From assembly GCA_038526275.1 (NCBI GenBank), contig JBCBGY010000052.1, positions 1 to 23,308 of the forward strand: a DNA stretch of 23,308 nt. Reading direction: 5' to 3'. The notes beneath the pieces are model-generated. The model saw only the letters and a list, made by a program, of their open reading frames with translations, was not told where the DNA came from and ran no database searches. The translations under genes were made by a program, and so were the position numbers. This document shows, piece by piece, positions 15,121 to 23,308 of the stretch. This stretch comes from 188UL27-1 sp038526275 (GTDB lineage Bacteria > Pseudomonadota > Alphaproteobacteria > Rhodobacterales > Rhodobacteraceae). Each line of letters opens with the position of its first letter. Within the stretch, counting starts at the first letter, position 1.

Positions 15121-15822
15121 TTAACGATCGGCGTAGGTCTCGGTGAGGCCATTTGAGCTACGTTCAGGAGACCCAAACCAGATCGGGGCGGCTCCGTCTG
15201 ACCATGGCTGATACTTGCACATGATCCTGTCGAACGTTTCGCTGGTCACAAATCGGTGCAGCCACGATCTAACATTGGGCCATTCTTGTGCTTCGAACCA
15301 AGCAAGATCGGTATTCGCGAACTGACGCACAAAGGGCAAAATCGCAAGATCGGCGAGTTTGGGGCGCTGCCCGAAAAGCCATGGAGCTCCGTCAAAGCGG
15401 TCCTCAAGGTTCATCAAAATATCCGCGGCCTTACCGCGCTCCGCAAGCGCATCGCGTTCAGGATAGCGCGAAGCATATTTGGTGTGGTCAAGGGCCTGCT
15501 TAAACGGGCCATCATTGGTCGAGATGATGTCCCAACCATCCTGCGGCATATCGAGAAGTTGCTCTGGATCATTTTGGCCAAGTGCCCAGGTCATGATGTC
15601 GAGGCTTTCGTCAAAGACTTGCTGGCCTACGCGAAGGGCGGGCACCGTCGCGGAAGCAGAAACCTCCAGGAATGCCGCGGGCTTGGCCCGAAGCAAGATC
15701 TCCCGAAGCTCGACCGTTTTGCCAGCGCTCAGCAACGCGAGCCTTGCCCGCATCGCATAGGGGCAACGGCGAAAGGTCCACAAGACCGGATGCTGCTCAT
15801 CGCCAGGACTGAACTCTCTCAT
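15121..15822 (-). CDS. Glutathione S-transferase
   Basis: 233 residues from the ATG at 15822, preferred because GGGGT lies 8 bases before it and because the family begins just ahead of the first strand; the frame is open to 15912. The thioredoxin-like domain (about 11-90) has HPVLWTFRRCPYAMRARLAL with the candidate catalytic cysteine C20 and the cis-proline ATVPAL. The alpha-helical C-terminal domain (about 105-215) has PWLFGQRPKLADLAILPFVRQFA, the N-capping/hydrophobic-staple region of GSTs. Substrate unknown. It shares a 165-bp divergent region with a LysR gene. Confidence 0.87.
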   Translation of the reverse strand: MREFSPGDEQHPVLWTFRRCPYAMRARLALLSAGKTVELREILLRAKPAAFLEVSASATVPALRVGQQVFDESLDIMTWALGQNDPEQLLDMPQDGWDIISTNDGPFKQALDHTKYASRYPERDALAERGKAADILMNLEDRFDGAPWLFGQRPKLADLAILPFVRQFANTDLAWFEAQEWPNVRSWLHRFVTSETFDRIMCKYQPWSDGAAPIWFGSPERSSNGLTETYADR

Positions 15823-15905
15823 AAGCACTACCCCAAAGGCGGACCCCACCGGGCCAACGGCCTCAGAAAGTTCTATCGGTTTCGAACGCTGCCGCAAAGG
15901 CCACG

Positions 15906-15932
15906 ACATCACCCACTTAACGATGTGACATC
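15906..15932. promoter_or_regulatory. Alternating ACATC/GATGT half-sites, candidate LysR operator
   Basis: ACATC (15906-15910), GATGT (15922-15926) and ACATC (15928-15932) alternate: the first pair forms a dyad with an 11-nt spacer and the second a dyad with a 1-nt spacer (GATGTGACATC). They sit in the 165 bp between the divergent GST and LysR genes. The outer dyad resembles the LysR T-N11-A plan, but its ATC/GAT spacing is 11 rather than 9. Confidence 0.45.
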
Positions 15933-15987
15933 CCCCGAAAAACAGACGTATACGACAGAATAGATCTAGAATTCCGAGGTAATGCCT

Positions 15988-16938
15988 ATGACGCTATCCC
16001 TGCGCGCCATGCGGTATGTTCAAGCCGCACTTCGGCAAGGGAGTATCTCCGCAGCGGCGGACGTGATGAATGTCGCGCCGTCAGCCGTCGCGACCGCTCT
16101 TGAGCAGGCCGAAACCGCCTTTGGCATGACCTTGGCAACACGAGCCCGCGCCAAAGGCATCTTTCCAACCGCGGCCGGTCGAGAGGTCCTGCGGCGTGTC
16201 GACGACCTGCTGGAACGATACGAAACGTTGCTGACGGACATGTCCGATCTACGGACAGGTGTCTCTGGCAACTTGGCCATTGGATATAACGCGCCAATCG
16301 CCCCGGCCTTCCTTCCGGCGATCACAAAGAGGCTTCTTGAAGAACATCCCGCCGTGACCCTTTCCTTTGCCGAAGGCGACAATACGTCGATCCGAACCGG
16401 TCTGATCGAGGGGCACTTTGACGTCATTCTATTCGTCGAAGAGGCGCCTAGCCCGCAAATTTCCACCCTGCCGCTCATCTTTGCACCAACATACTGCCTG
16501 TGTCCGATTGATCATCCACTGTCTCAGCATCCGTCCGTCACTGTGGAGCAGATCGCGCCCGAAGCTCTCATACTCCTCGATCGTCCGGCGGCGCGCAGCT
16601 ACTACATGGATCTTATGACCAGAGGCGGTGCGCCGTTCCGCATCGCCGCAACGGCAAATTCGACAGAAATGGTGCGTTCGCTGGTTGCAGAAGGCCTGGG
16701 CGTATCCCTTTTGAACATGCGCCCCAAAGACATCCCAACCTATGCCGGGAAACATGTTCGGTGCCTGCCAATCTCAGGGATCAACAATGGGGTTCAGTTA
16801 TCTCTAGGGTTTCCAACCGGTCCCAAAAGACAGTTGGCACAAATCTTCATAGAAACGTGCGTTGCATTTTTTGAAGGATCGTCGGGTGAGGATTTCACCA
16901 TTGCCATGGAAGACCCGGGCCATCCCAGACCCGATTAG
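15988..16938 (+). CDS. LysR-family transcriptional regulator
   Basis: 316 residues from the second ATG at 15988; GAGGT at 15976-15980 is 7 bases before it, whereas an ATG at 15982 would be too close. The winged helix (about 1-62) has LRAMRYVQAALRQGSISAAADVMNVAPSAVATALEQAETAFGMTLATR, and the periplasmic-binding-like effector domain (about 88-300) begins GVSGNLAIGYNAPIAPAFLPAI and includes the MVRSLVAEGLGVSLLN segment. The first-helix lead is typical, but effector is unknown. It is divergent from the GST and 105 bp upstream of the flavin monooxygenase on the same strand, so either could be its target. Confidence 0.9.
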   Translation: MTLSLRAMRYVQAALRQGSISAAADVMNVAPSAVATALEQAETAFGMTLATRARAKGIFPTAAGREVLRRVDDLLERYETLLTDMSDLRTGVSGNLAIGYNAPIAPAFLPAITKRLLEEHPAVTLSFAEGDNTSIRTGLIEGHFDVILFVEEAPSPQISTLPLIFAPTYCLCPIDHPLSQHPSVTVEQIAPEALILLDRPAARSYYMDLMTRGGAPFRIAATANSTEMVRSLVAEGLGVSLLNMRPKDIPTYAGKHVRCLPISGINNGVQLSLGFPTGPKRQLAQIFIETCVAFFEGSSGEDFTIAMEDPGHPRPD

Positions 16939-17043
16939 CCGAGCACAGCGCCTTACAGAGATCACAATAGGCAAAATAGGTCGCTTTGCGGCTGAGAGAT
17001 TCGGAATTACCGTTCCAGGCCTTAGATTTGGGAGGATCTGACG

Positions 17044-18225
17044 ATGGAAAGAATGCGCTTTGGGATATTCCTGGCACCGTTCCACAAACCGGGAATCAAT
17101 CCAACATTGGCCCTGGAGCAAGATCTCGAACTGGTTCAATGGCTCGACCGCTGCGACTATAATGAAGTTTGGTTTGGCGAACACCATTCCGCCGGGTCCG
17201 AGATTTCAGCAAGTCCAGAGATCATGATTGCCAGTGCCGCGCCACGGACCCGCAACATCATGCTGGGCACAGGCGTTGTTTCTGTAAGCTACCACAATCC
17301 GCTCTGGATCGCTGAAAAGATCGTGCAGCTTGATCACCTGACCCGAGGCCGCGTGATGCTGGGCATGGGCCCGGGGTCCCTGCCCACGGATGCCACGATG
17401 ATTGGCCTCAGCCAGAAGGAAACGCGCGGGTTGCTGGCCGATGGGATCGATATCATCACCCGGCTTTTGCGCACTCATGATCCGATCACCTTTGAAAATG
17501 ATCGCTGGGTTCTGAAAGATGCCCGCTTGCATCTGCGGCCCTATTCCAATTTCGATCTTGCCACTGCTGCGGTGGCATCTCCGACAGGCGCTAAACTTGC
17601 CGGTCGCTATGGCACGGGCATGATATCAATCGGGGCCACCACGGCGGCGGGGTTCGACGCGCTTGCGCTCCATTGGGACGTGGTGGAGGCCGAAGCGAAA
17701 CATTACAATCAGGCCGTGGACCGTTCGAAATGGCGGCTGGTCGGCCTGTGCCACATTGCAGAAACTGCCGAACAGGCGCGGCGCGATGTGGAATACGGCA
17801 TTGAGCACTGGTTCCACTATTTCCAGGAAATCGCAGCGTTCCCACAGATGTCGATGCCCGGTGCAAACGCTAAAGAGATGATCGACTTCATCAACGACAG
17901 CGGCTTTGGCGCCATCGGCACGCCAGAGATGTGCAAGGCACAGATCGACCGGCTTTGGAAACAGTCCAATGGCGGCTTCGGGGCCTATCTGATGCTGGCA
18001 CACAACTGGGCGAACTTTGACGCGACCAAACGGTCCTACGACCTGATCGCCCGCGAGGTTTTCCCGCATTTCCAGGGCCAGCATATGTCCACCATGAACG
18101 CAGCCATGCGCGCCCAGAAAATGCGCCCGGAACTGGCCGAAATCCATTCCAAAGCTGTGGAAACTGCGCAAGAAACCTACGCTGCAGAAAAAGAGCGTCG
18201 CGGCGAAACCGAACCGGCAGAATAG
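17044..18225 (+). CDS. LLM-class flavin-dependent monooxygenase, limonene-monooxygenase-like
   Basis: 393 residues, a complete luciferase-like TIM barrel (PF00296 type). Markers: RFGIFLAPFHKPGINPTLALEQDLELVQWLD (4-34), EVWFGEHHSAG (about 42-52), LGTGVVSVSYHNPLWIAEKIVQLDHLTRGRVMLGMGPGSLPTDA, and a C-terminal GAYLMLAHNWANF. Relatives include the limonene 1,2-monooxygenase LimB and alkane or EDTA-type oxygenases, which use reduced FMN supplied by a separate reductase. The substrate cannot be read from sequence and no reductase is beside it. GGAGG at 17031-17035 gives a clear start. It ends at the hairpin shared with the convergent pbpC. Confidence 0.88.
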   Translation: MERMRFGIFLAPFHKPGINPTLALEQDLELVQWLDRCDYNEVWFGEHHSAGSEISASPEIMIASAAPRTRNIMLGTGVVSVSYHNPLWIAEKIVQLDHLTRGRVMLGMGPGSLPTDATMIGLSQKETRGLLADGIDIITRLLRTHDPITFENDRWVLKDARLHLRPYSNFDLATAAVASPTGAKLAGRYGTGMISIGATTAAGFDALALHWDVVEAEAKHYNQAVDRSKWRLVGLCHIAETAEQARRDVEYGIEHWFHYFQEIAAFPQMSMPGANAKEMIDFINDSGFGAIGTPEMCKAQIDRLWKQSNGGFGAYLMLAHNWANFDATKRSYDLIAREVFPHFQGQHMSTMNAAMRAQKMRPELAEIHSKAVETAQETYAAEKERRGETEPAE

Positions 18226-18232
18226 CTCCAGC

Positions 18233-18255
18233 GGTGCCCGTCCAGTACGGGCACC
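18233..18255. terminator. Bidirectional hairpin between monooxygenase and pbpC
   Basis: GGTGCCCGT (18233-18241) and ACGGGCACC (18247-18255) form a perfect 9-bp GC-rich stem with loop CCAGT. It fills most of the 32 bp between the two convergent stop codons. There is no T-run on either side, so it may be a strong pause site needing Rho or an mRNA-end stabiliser. Confidence 0.6.
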
Positions 18256-18257
18256 AG

Positions 18258-20288
18258 TTATCGCAAACGGATCCGGGCCTGCGAGGCCCGGCCTTCCGCA
18301 TCGATGACGGACAGGTTCAGATATCCTTGCGCCGGACTATCAACTGCGACTTCTCGCGGGTAGCTTCGCGTCAGAAGCGGCGCACCATTCGCGAGCCAGG
18401 TGAATGGCGGCGTCCCATCGCGCACCTTCAAGGTCAGCACGTCCAGCCGTTCCAGTTCTGCCCCATCGGGAGGGAAAGCGAGCTTCGGGGCGTTTGCTGC
18501 GGTTTTCGCGTCCTGCCGCAGGGAAAATCGCTGCAACGGTTGGGGCAGTTCGGCATTTGTGACCATCAGGACCGACGGCGGCGGACCAGGCAGCGGATCG
18601 TGGCGGGGTTTCAGGTGCCCGAAGGCCTCGAACAGGACGGGTGCCGCCAGATCGCCACCAAAAGCACCCGGGATGGGTGTGGCATCCGGGCGGCCCAGCC
18701 AGACACCGATAACATGTCGGCCGTCATAGCCGATGGCCCAGGCATCGCGGTGGCCGTAGCTGGTGCCAGTCTTGTAGGCGATGGCACGGTGCGCGGCATA
18801 GGTCGGGGGTGGCAACCCGGCCAGGATGTTTGTGACCTGCCATGCCGCTTCGCGGGAAACCAAGCGCCGCGTGCCTTCTGACGCGTCCCGATTGACGTGC
18901 AGGGTTGGCGTTCGCCCCTCGTTGGCCAACCCCGCGAAGATCTGCGTCAAATCGGTCAGGGTCACGCCAACCCCGCCCAAGGACACTGCAAGGCCGGGCT
19001 TGCCCCCTGGGATCACCGGCGTCACACCCGCGCGTTTCATTGCGGCGGGCAAGGCCGGGGCACCTAGCCGTTCCGTCAGCATCACGGCAGGGATGTTGAG
19101 CGACAGTTGCAACGCTTGCCGAATACGGATCGTGCCACGGAACTGTCCGTCGAAGTTTTGGGGTGCGTAACCGCCAAAAGCTATTGGTCTGTCTTCGATC
19201 AGCGTTTCCGGATGCGCAAGCCCCTGATCGAAGGCCAGCGCATAGATCAGAGGTTTCAGCGTCGATCCGGGCGACCGCAGAGCGCGCGTCATATCGACGG
19301 CACCCTGCCGTTGGGTGGATCCGATGTCAGGGGAGCCCACGGAGGCGAGGATCTCCCCCGTTTTGTGATCCGCCACCAATATGGCCGCAGAAACGCGGTC
19401 GCCCGCGCGCTCGGCTGCACTGCGCATCAACTCCTGTAGCCGATGCTGAAGGGGCGCAAGCAGCGTGGTTTGATGCACCATCACGCCGGGTTCAGTCTCT
19501 CGCAAACGGTCAGCCACATGGGGGGCCAATTGGGGCACAGCACGGCGGTGCTCGGGGATGGGGCTGCGCATAGCGACCTTCACGCTTTCCGCGTCCAGCA
19601 CTTCCCGATGCCCGGCGCGTTCCAGCACCCGGTCACGGGCAACCCTTGCCGCAGCCGGAAACCTGTCGGGCCGTCGGGTTTCGGGCGATTGAGGCAACGC
19701 CACCAGCAGAGCCGCTTGGGAAGGTGTCAGACGGTGCGGGGGCTTGCCAAACCATGCACGGGCCGCAGCGCGTACCCCTTCAATGTTCCCGCCCATCGGG
19801 GCATGGTTCAAATACAGCGTCAGGATCTGATCCTTGGACAACCGCCGTTCCAAAGCCAGCGCGACCCGGAACTGTCGCAGTTTACCACCCCATCGCCCCG
19901 TACCGCTTTCTTCCAGAAGTCGCGCGGTTTGCATCGTCAGGGTGGAGCCACCGGAGACGACCTTGCCATTCCGCGCGGCCTGCCAAACCGCTCGGCCCAA
20001 AGCGCGCCAGTCGACGCCGTTATGACGGAAGAACCGCCGATCTTCATAGGCGATCAGCATGGCAATATAGGTCGGGTCGACCTGATCCAGCCGGGTATGC
20101 AGGCGCCAACGTCCATCAGCGACCGTATAGGCGCGCAGCAACTGCCCGTTACGGTCCAGCACCTCGACCGATGTTTCACTGGTCAAAGGCGGCAGGACGG
20201 TGGCATCAATCCATCCATCCGCAGCATCGCGAAGCCCGCCCGCAACGCCAAGCAGGATCGCAAAGATCAGAAGGGCAGACCGCCTCAT
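18258..20288 (-). CDS. pbpC: Penicillin-binding protein 1C
   Basis: 676 residues, a little shorter than the E. coli protein. A short membrane anchor (about 5-20) is followed by a GT51 glycosyltransferase domain with the catalytic EDRRFFRHNGVD (E82) and GGSTLTMQTARL (113-124), then a transpeptidase domain with SPGSTLKP (nucleophile S342, K345), SLN (396-398) and KTGTSYGHRDAWAIG (KTG 506-508), and the C-terminal BiPBP_C domain. It builds and cross-links peptidoglycan in the periplasm. Its start overlaps the stop of the alpha-2-macroglobulin gene (ATGA), so the two are made together, as in many Proteobacteria. Confidence 0.95.
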   Translation of the reverse strand: MRRSALLIFAILLGVAGGLRDAADGWIDATVLPPLTSETSVEVLDRNGQLLRAYTVADGRWRLHTRLDQVDPTYIAMLIAYEDRRFFRHNGVDWRALGRAVWQAARNGKVVSGGSTLTMQTARLLEESGTGRWGGKLRQFRVALALERRLSKDQILTLYLNHAPMGGNIEGVRAAARAWFGKPPHRLTPSQAALLVALPQSPETRRPDRFPAAARVARDRVLERAGHREVLDAESVKVAMRSPIPEHRRAVPQLAPHVADRLRETEPGVMVHQTTLLAPLQHRLQELMRSAAERAGDRVSAAILVADHKTGEILASVGSPDIGSTQRQGAVDMTRALRSPGSTLKPLIYALAFDQGLAHPETLIEDRPIAFGGYAPQNFDGQFRGTIRIRQALQLSLNIPAVMLTERLGAPALPAAMKRAGVTPVIPGGKPGLAVSLGGVGVTLTDLTQIFAGLANEGRTPTLHVNRDASEGTRRLVSREAAWQVTNILAGLPPPTYAAHRAIAYKTGTSYGHRDAWAIGYDGRHVIGVWLGRPDATPIPGAFGGDLAAPVLFEAFGHLKPRHDPLPGPPPSVLMVTNAELPQPLQRFSLRQDAKTAANAPKLAFPPDGAELERLDVLTLKVRDGTPPFTWLANGAPLLTRSYPREVAVDSPAQGYLNLSVIDAEGRASQARIRLR

Positions 20289-23200
20289 GGGTTAACGGTA
20301 ACCCGGCCCGTATCGGTCTGGGCCCGGTATTGCGGGCGGTACATATCCTCCACCGATGCCGCCGGGTGGTGGAAATTCCCAGGTGAGATGGCACGGACCA
20401 TGTAAGCGAGCTTGAACGACTTGTCCGAGCGCCAATCGACAGCGGCAAGGAAACGTTCCTGGCGGAACTCGGAATGCCGGGCCGCGACTGTTTCGAGCCA
20501 ATCCAGCCCTTTCAGATCGCCCGACCGTAAAAGGCTCGGATTGTCAATTTCGAACCCTGCGGGCAATGGATCATTGACCATCAGACGCGCCTCAGAGTCC
20601 GCAAAAGGCGTGACCGTCAGCACCGTGACCAATCGCGTTCCCGCCCCGACAACGGACGGATCAACGGGTTCCCCTTCGATGGTGAAATAGGCGCGCTCAA
20701 TCGCGTAGCCGTTGCCGCCCCGGGGTTCCGGGATGACCGGCACACCAAAGGTGGTCAAGGTCAGGGTCGCAGCAGCGGCGCTGCCATTGCGGATCGCAAG
20801 CGGCTCCGCTGCGGTGTCATCCTCCAGCACAGGAACAAGCGGCCCATCGACAACGGCCCCATTGACCGTAAACCCGTTCGACGGTGCGGCATCGATCAAA
20901 GCGTTCGCGGCCAGCAGGGTCCAAACCTGCTCCTGCGTGGACCGGACCCGGCCCGGCGCGGCCACCCGGGTTACGAGCGCGTCGCGGCTGATCACCGTCG
21001 ACCCCGCCTCGGTCGCCAGTGTCAGAACGGCTGCGGCGTCGCGCAAGTTGGTGCCGTAGTCGCTACGCCAAACCTGACGGCTTTCATCGCCCATCCGCTG
21101 AGACATCTGCGCGCCGGCATGGGCGAACATCGCATCCGCGCGGCGTTGATCACCATACATGGCAAGTGCTGCCCCAAGCTGCGCGCTGGCCAGTGGCGTC
21201 GGGAAATCCGTTCGTTTGACATCAGCGTAGTAACGCAGATCGCCCATGGCCGCCCGACCTTCGCGCGCCAGAACCATCAGCGCATAGGCGATGTCTTCGC
21301 CACCCTTGGCCTCGCCCCCGAAATCAGGGGCGTAATTGATCCGGTTGGCCAAATTGTCGACGGCGGCAGTAAAGGCAGTGTCTGGCACAGTGTAGCCTTG
21401 CGCACGGGCACGGCTCAGGAAGTCGGTCACGTAAGCATCCAGCCAGAAATCGCCAGAAATTGGCCGCCACAGTCCGAACCCACCGGATGATGTCTGCCGC
21501 GCCAGGACCCGTGTGATGGACTGGTCGATCCGTTCCTTCAGGTCTTCGCGGTCGCCCAGACCCATCGCACTGGCGACCTGATCGAGATAGAGCAGCGGCA
21601 AGGCTCGGCTTGTCGTCTGCTCGGTGCAGCCATAGGGGTACCGATCTAGCGCTTGCAGAAGGCCCGGTGCGTCGAACGTTCCCATTGGTCCTAAGGCCAG
21701 CGAGGCTTTCCCGGTGCCAGACTGCATGCCCGCAAAGATATCTTTGCTAAGCGTAAACGTATCGCCAGCCGCCAGTTCAAAACGCGACGTCCTTGCGACT
21801 TCCGGGTCATTGAGCTGCACCGGGACAGTAACCGTTTTGGTCAGGACCCTGCCGTCGGGCGTTTCCAGCTTCACATCAGATGTGTAGATCCCAGCCCGCG
21901 ATGCCGTTATCGGAACCTCCACGGTGACTTTGCCGAGGTCGGTCAAGCTGACAGTCTGTGTGAGAGGTTGCGCCAACAAATCCGCACCAGAAACGGTCAA
22001 AGCCATCTGACCCGATGGGCCATCCGCATGGACGATCTCCAGCAGCATCCGGCTGCTATCCCCCGGCGCCAGGAAGCGTGGCAGCGATGCCGTCACAACG
22101 ACCGGATCGCGGACCAAGACATCCGTCGCGGCATTGCCCGTGGCCCCATCGCTCCATGCGATGGCCATCAGTTTGACGGTTCCGTTAAACGCCGGAAGAT
22201 CAAACGATGTCCGGGCCATGCCATCGGCCCCCACTATCAGCGGGCCGGCAAAGTAGGCGACCAACTCCTCCGTCGGTGGCGGAGCCTGGGTTCCGGCATT
22301 GCGGGTGGCGTCGCCGCCGGATCGCACGGATCCCATCGCCCCGTTCATACCATCGATCAGGCGACCATAGACATCGCGCAGGCCCATGCCGAGGCGCCGT
22401 TGCCCCAGATAGTGGCCAACGGCATCGGGCGGCTCAAAACCGGTCAGGTTCAGGATACCGACATCGACGGCAGCCAGCGTCACATAAGCTGTCTCGCCAG
22501 CCTGCACGCCGTCCACCTTGATTGCCACGTCGAGCGGGGCACGAGGTTGCGCCTCCGTCGGAACATCGAACGAAACGTCCAGCCGTTTGTCCGGCGCTTC
22601 AACCCCGGCATATTGCAGACCCAAGGCCCGGGCCGGGTTACGTCCGGCACTGACATTCATCGGTCGAATGATTGTCGCAGTGACATAGGCACCTGCGCCC
22701 CAATCATCGGTGACAGGCAAGTCGATCAGGTTCTCCCCTTCGGTCACTTCGACCGTTTGCATGTCGATCAACCGGTCAGACATCACCGTAACCAGTGCCT
22801 TGCCCGCATACCGTGGGACCAACCGCAATGTCGCGGTGTCACCCGGAGCGTACCTTTCGCTGTCGAGCGACAATTCCAGTGTATCGGGGGTTGATGCCGC
22901 ATCAGCGGCCGCATACCAGCCTGCCGAAAAGCCCATCGACGAAGCCGTGTAAGGCCCATCGATCCGCTCGACGACCAATTCATATTCGCCCCAATCCACG
23001 CCAGCAGCCACTTCAATCGGCGCGCCTAACTCGGCCTCACCACTGGCGATCCGGGTGCGGGTCGTTGTTGGCTCCCAGTTCCAGCGACCGCCACTTGTGT
23101 ACCACTGGTATCGCGTGTTCACGCGGTTGACCTGCCACTTGACCCGCATCGGCGTTGCCGCGCCATCGGCCCCAACGCCGATCAGGGTAAAGGCCGCCTC

Positions 23201-23308
23201 GCTCCCTTCGGGCAACGTCCCGTCGAAACCCGGCTTGATGCCGATCAGGGGTTGGTCCGGTGCCAGCGTCCTGCTGATGCTCCGTTCGACCGGACGGCCA
23301 GAGCCTTC
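20285..23308 (-). CDS. Bacterial alpha-2-macroglobulin (YfhM/ECAM type), N-terminus outside window
   Basis: 1007 residues are visible; the frame is open to the window edge at 23308 (no stop, no convincing start), so the gene continues beyond and is probably about 1,600-1,800 residues long. Visible parts: macroglobulin-like strands, the AYFAGPLIVGADGMARTSFDLPAFNGTVKLMAIAWS segment ahead of the alpha-2-macroglobulin domain, and the thioester-containing helical domain with YPYGCTEQTTSRALP, whose CTEQ thioester is encoded at 21617-21628 (visible residue 561). An apparent TTG at 23215 is internal. Such proteins sit in the periplasm and trap proteases that breach the outer membrane, while PbpC repairs the wall; the ATGA overlap with pbpC supports that pairing. 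The signal or lipoprotein anchor is not visible. Confidence 0.93.
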   Translation of the reverse strand, partial: EGSGRPVERSISRTLAPDQPLIGIKPGFDGTLPEGSEAAFTLIGVGADGAATPMRVKWQVNRVNTRYQWYTSGGRWNWEPTTTRTRIASGEAELGAPIEVAAGVDWGEYELVVERIDGPYTASSMGFSAGWYAAADAASTPDTLELSLDSERYAPGDTATLRLVPRYAGKALVTVMSDRLIDMQTVEVTEGENLIDLPVTDDWGAGAYVTATIIRPMNVSAGRNPARALGLQYAGVEAPDKRLDVSFDVPTEAQPRAPLDVAIKVDGVQAGETAYVTLAAVDVGILNLTGFEPPDAVGHYLGQRRLGMGLRDVYGRLIDGMNGAMGSVRSGGDATRNAGTQAPPPTEELVAYFAGPLIVGADGMARTSFDLPAFNGTVKLMAIAWSDGATGNAATDVLVRDPVVVTASLPRFLAPGDSSRMLLEIVHADGPSGQMALTVSGADLLAQPLTQTVSLTDLGKVTVEVPITASRAGIYTSDVKLETPDGRVLTKTVTVPVQLNDPEVARTSRFELAAGDTFTLSKDIFAGMQSGTGKASLALGPMGTFDAPGLLQALDRYPYGCTEQTTSRALPLLYLDQVASAMGLGDREDLKERIDQSITRVLARQTSSGGFGLWRPISGDFWLDAYVTDFLSRARAQGYTVPDTAFTAAVDNLANRINYAPDFGGEAKGGEDIAYALMVLAREGRAAMGDLRYYADVKRTDFPTPLASAQLGAALAMYGDQRRADAMFAHAGAQMSQRMGDESRQVWRSDYGTNLRDAAAVLTLATEAGSTVISRDALVTRVAAPGRVRSTQEQVWTLLAANALIDAAPSNGFTVNGAVVDGPLVPVLEDDTAAEPLAIRNGSAAAATLTLTTFGVPVIPEPRGGNGYAIERAYFTIEGEPVDPSVVGAGTRLVTVLTVTPFADSEARLMVNDPLPAGFEIDNPSLLRSGDLKGLDWLETVAARHSEFRQERFLAAVDWRSDKSFKLAYMVRAISPGNFHHPAASVEDMYRPQYRAQTDTGRVTVNP

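Noticed and set aside
15256..15963. 235-codon frame antisense to the GST gene
   Set aside because: It is the complement of a well-supported GST with conserved motifs and lacks any of its own.
19443..20405. 320-codon frame antisense to pbpC
   Set aside because: It is a shadow of the GT51 coding region in GC-rich DNA; the real gene carries all catalytic motifs.
21968..22894. 308-codon frame antisense to the alpha-2-macroglobulin gene
   Set aside because: Same reason: long antisense frames arise from GC-biased third positions, and its translation is rich in Arg, His and Gln without domains.

Overview
The window looks like chromosomal DNA of a marine alphaproteobacterium, most likely Rhodobacterales (Roseobacter group). 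This is inferred from the GC-rich coding style, the tandem cold-shock-domain protein, the TRAP binding proteins with twin-arginine signals, the RTX/CAP secreted protein and the DUF6356/GATase pair. There are no tRNA or rRNA genes, no CRISPR array and no recognisable intact insertion sequence. All of this is read from sequence and memory of families; no database search was run.

Layout. 1-3974: two probably secreted proteins without N-terminal signal peptides. The first is a duplicated beta-domain protein with Pro/Glu linkers, closed by a good intrinsic terminator. The second is a CAP-domain protein fused to five exact 102-residue RTX-type repeats; both are plausible type I secretion substrates. 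3975-4464: a 490-bp stretch with no convincing gene, holding a 12-bp inverted repeat and possible coding debris. 4465-8237: a tight operon of three periplasmic binding proteins, namely a phosphate-binding-like domain fused to an OmpA peptidoglycan-binding domain, and two Tat-exported TRAP (DctP-fold) proteins. No membrane permease gene lies beside them. 8428-11514: a four-gene Zrg-type metal operon (histidine-rich DUF2796 protein, ABC ATPase, FtsX-type permease, DUF3299 protein) joined by 2-nt and ATGA junctions.

11836-13516: a double cold-shock-domain protein preceded by a 19-codon leader ORF and several palindromes, convergent with an XRE regulator. 13565-15120: an Lrp/AsnC regulator divergent from a DUF6356 membrane peptide and a class II glutamine amidotransferase. 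15121-16938: a glutathione S-transferase divergent from a LysR regulator, with a three-half-site dyad between them. 17044-18225: a luciferase-like flavin monooxygenase. 18233-18255: a perfect hairpin between convergent genes. 18258-23308: penicillin-binding protein 1C and a thioester-containing bacterial alpha-2-macroglobulin whose N-terminus lies outside the window, the well-known periplasmic defence/repair pair.

The parts most worth a second look are the permease-less binding-protein operon (one member lacks the usual ligand-binding arginine), the leader ORF in front of the cold-shock gene, and the pairing of a zinc-type binding protein with an FtsX-type rather than a Znu-type transporter.
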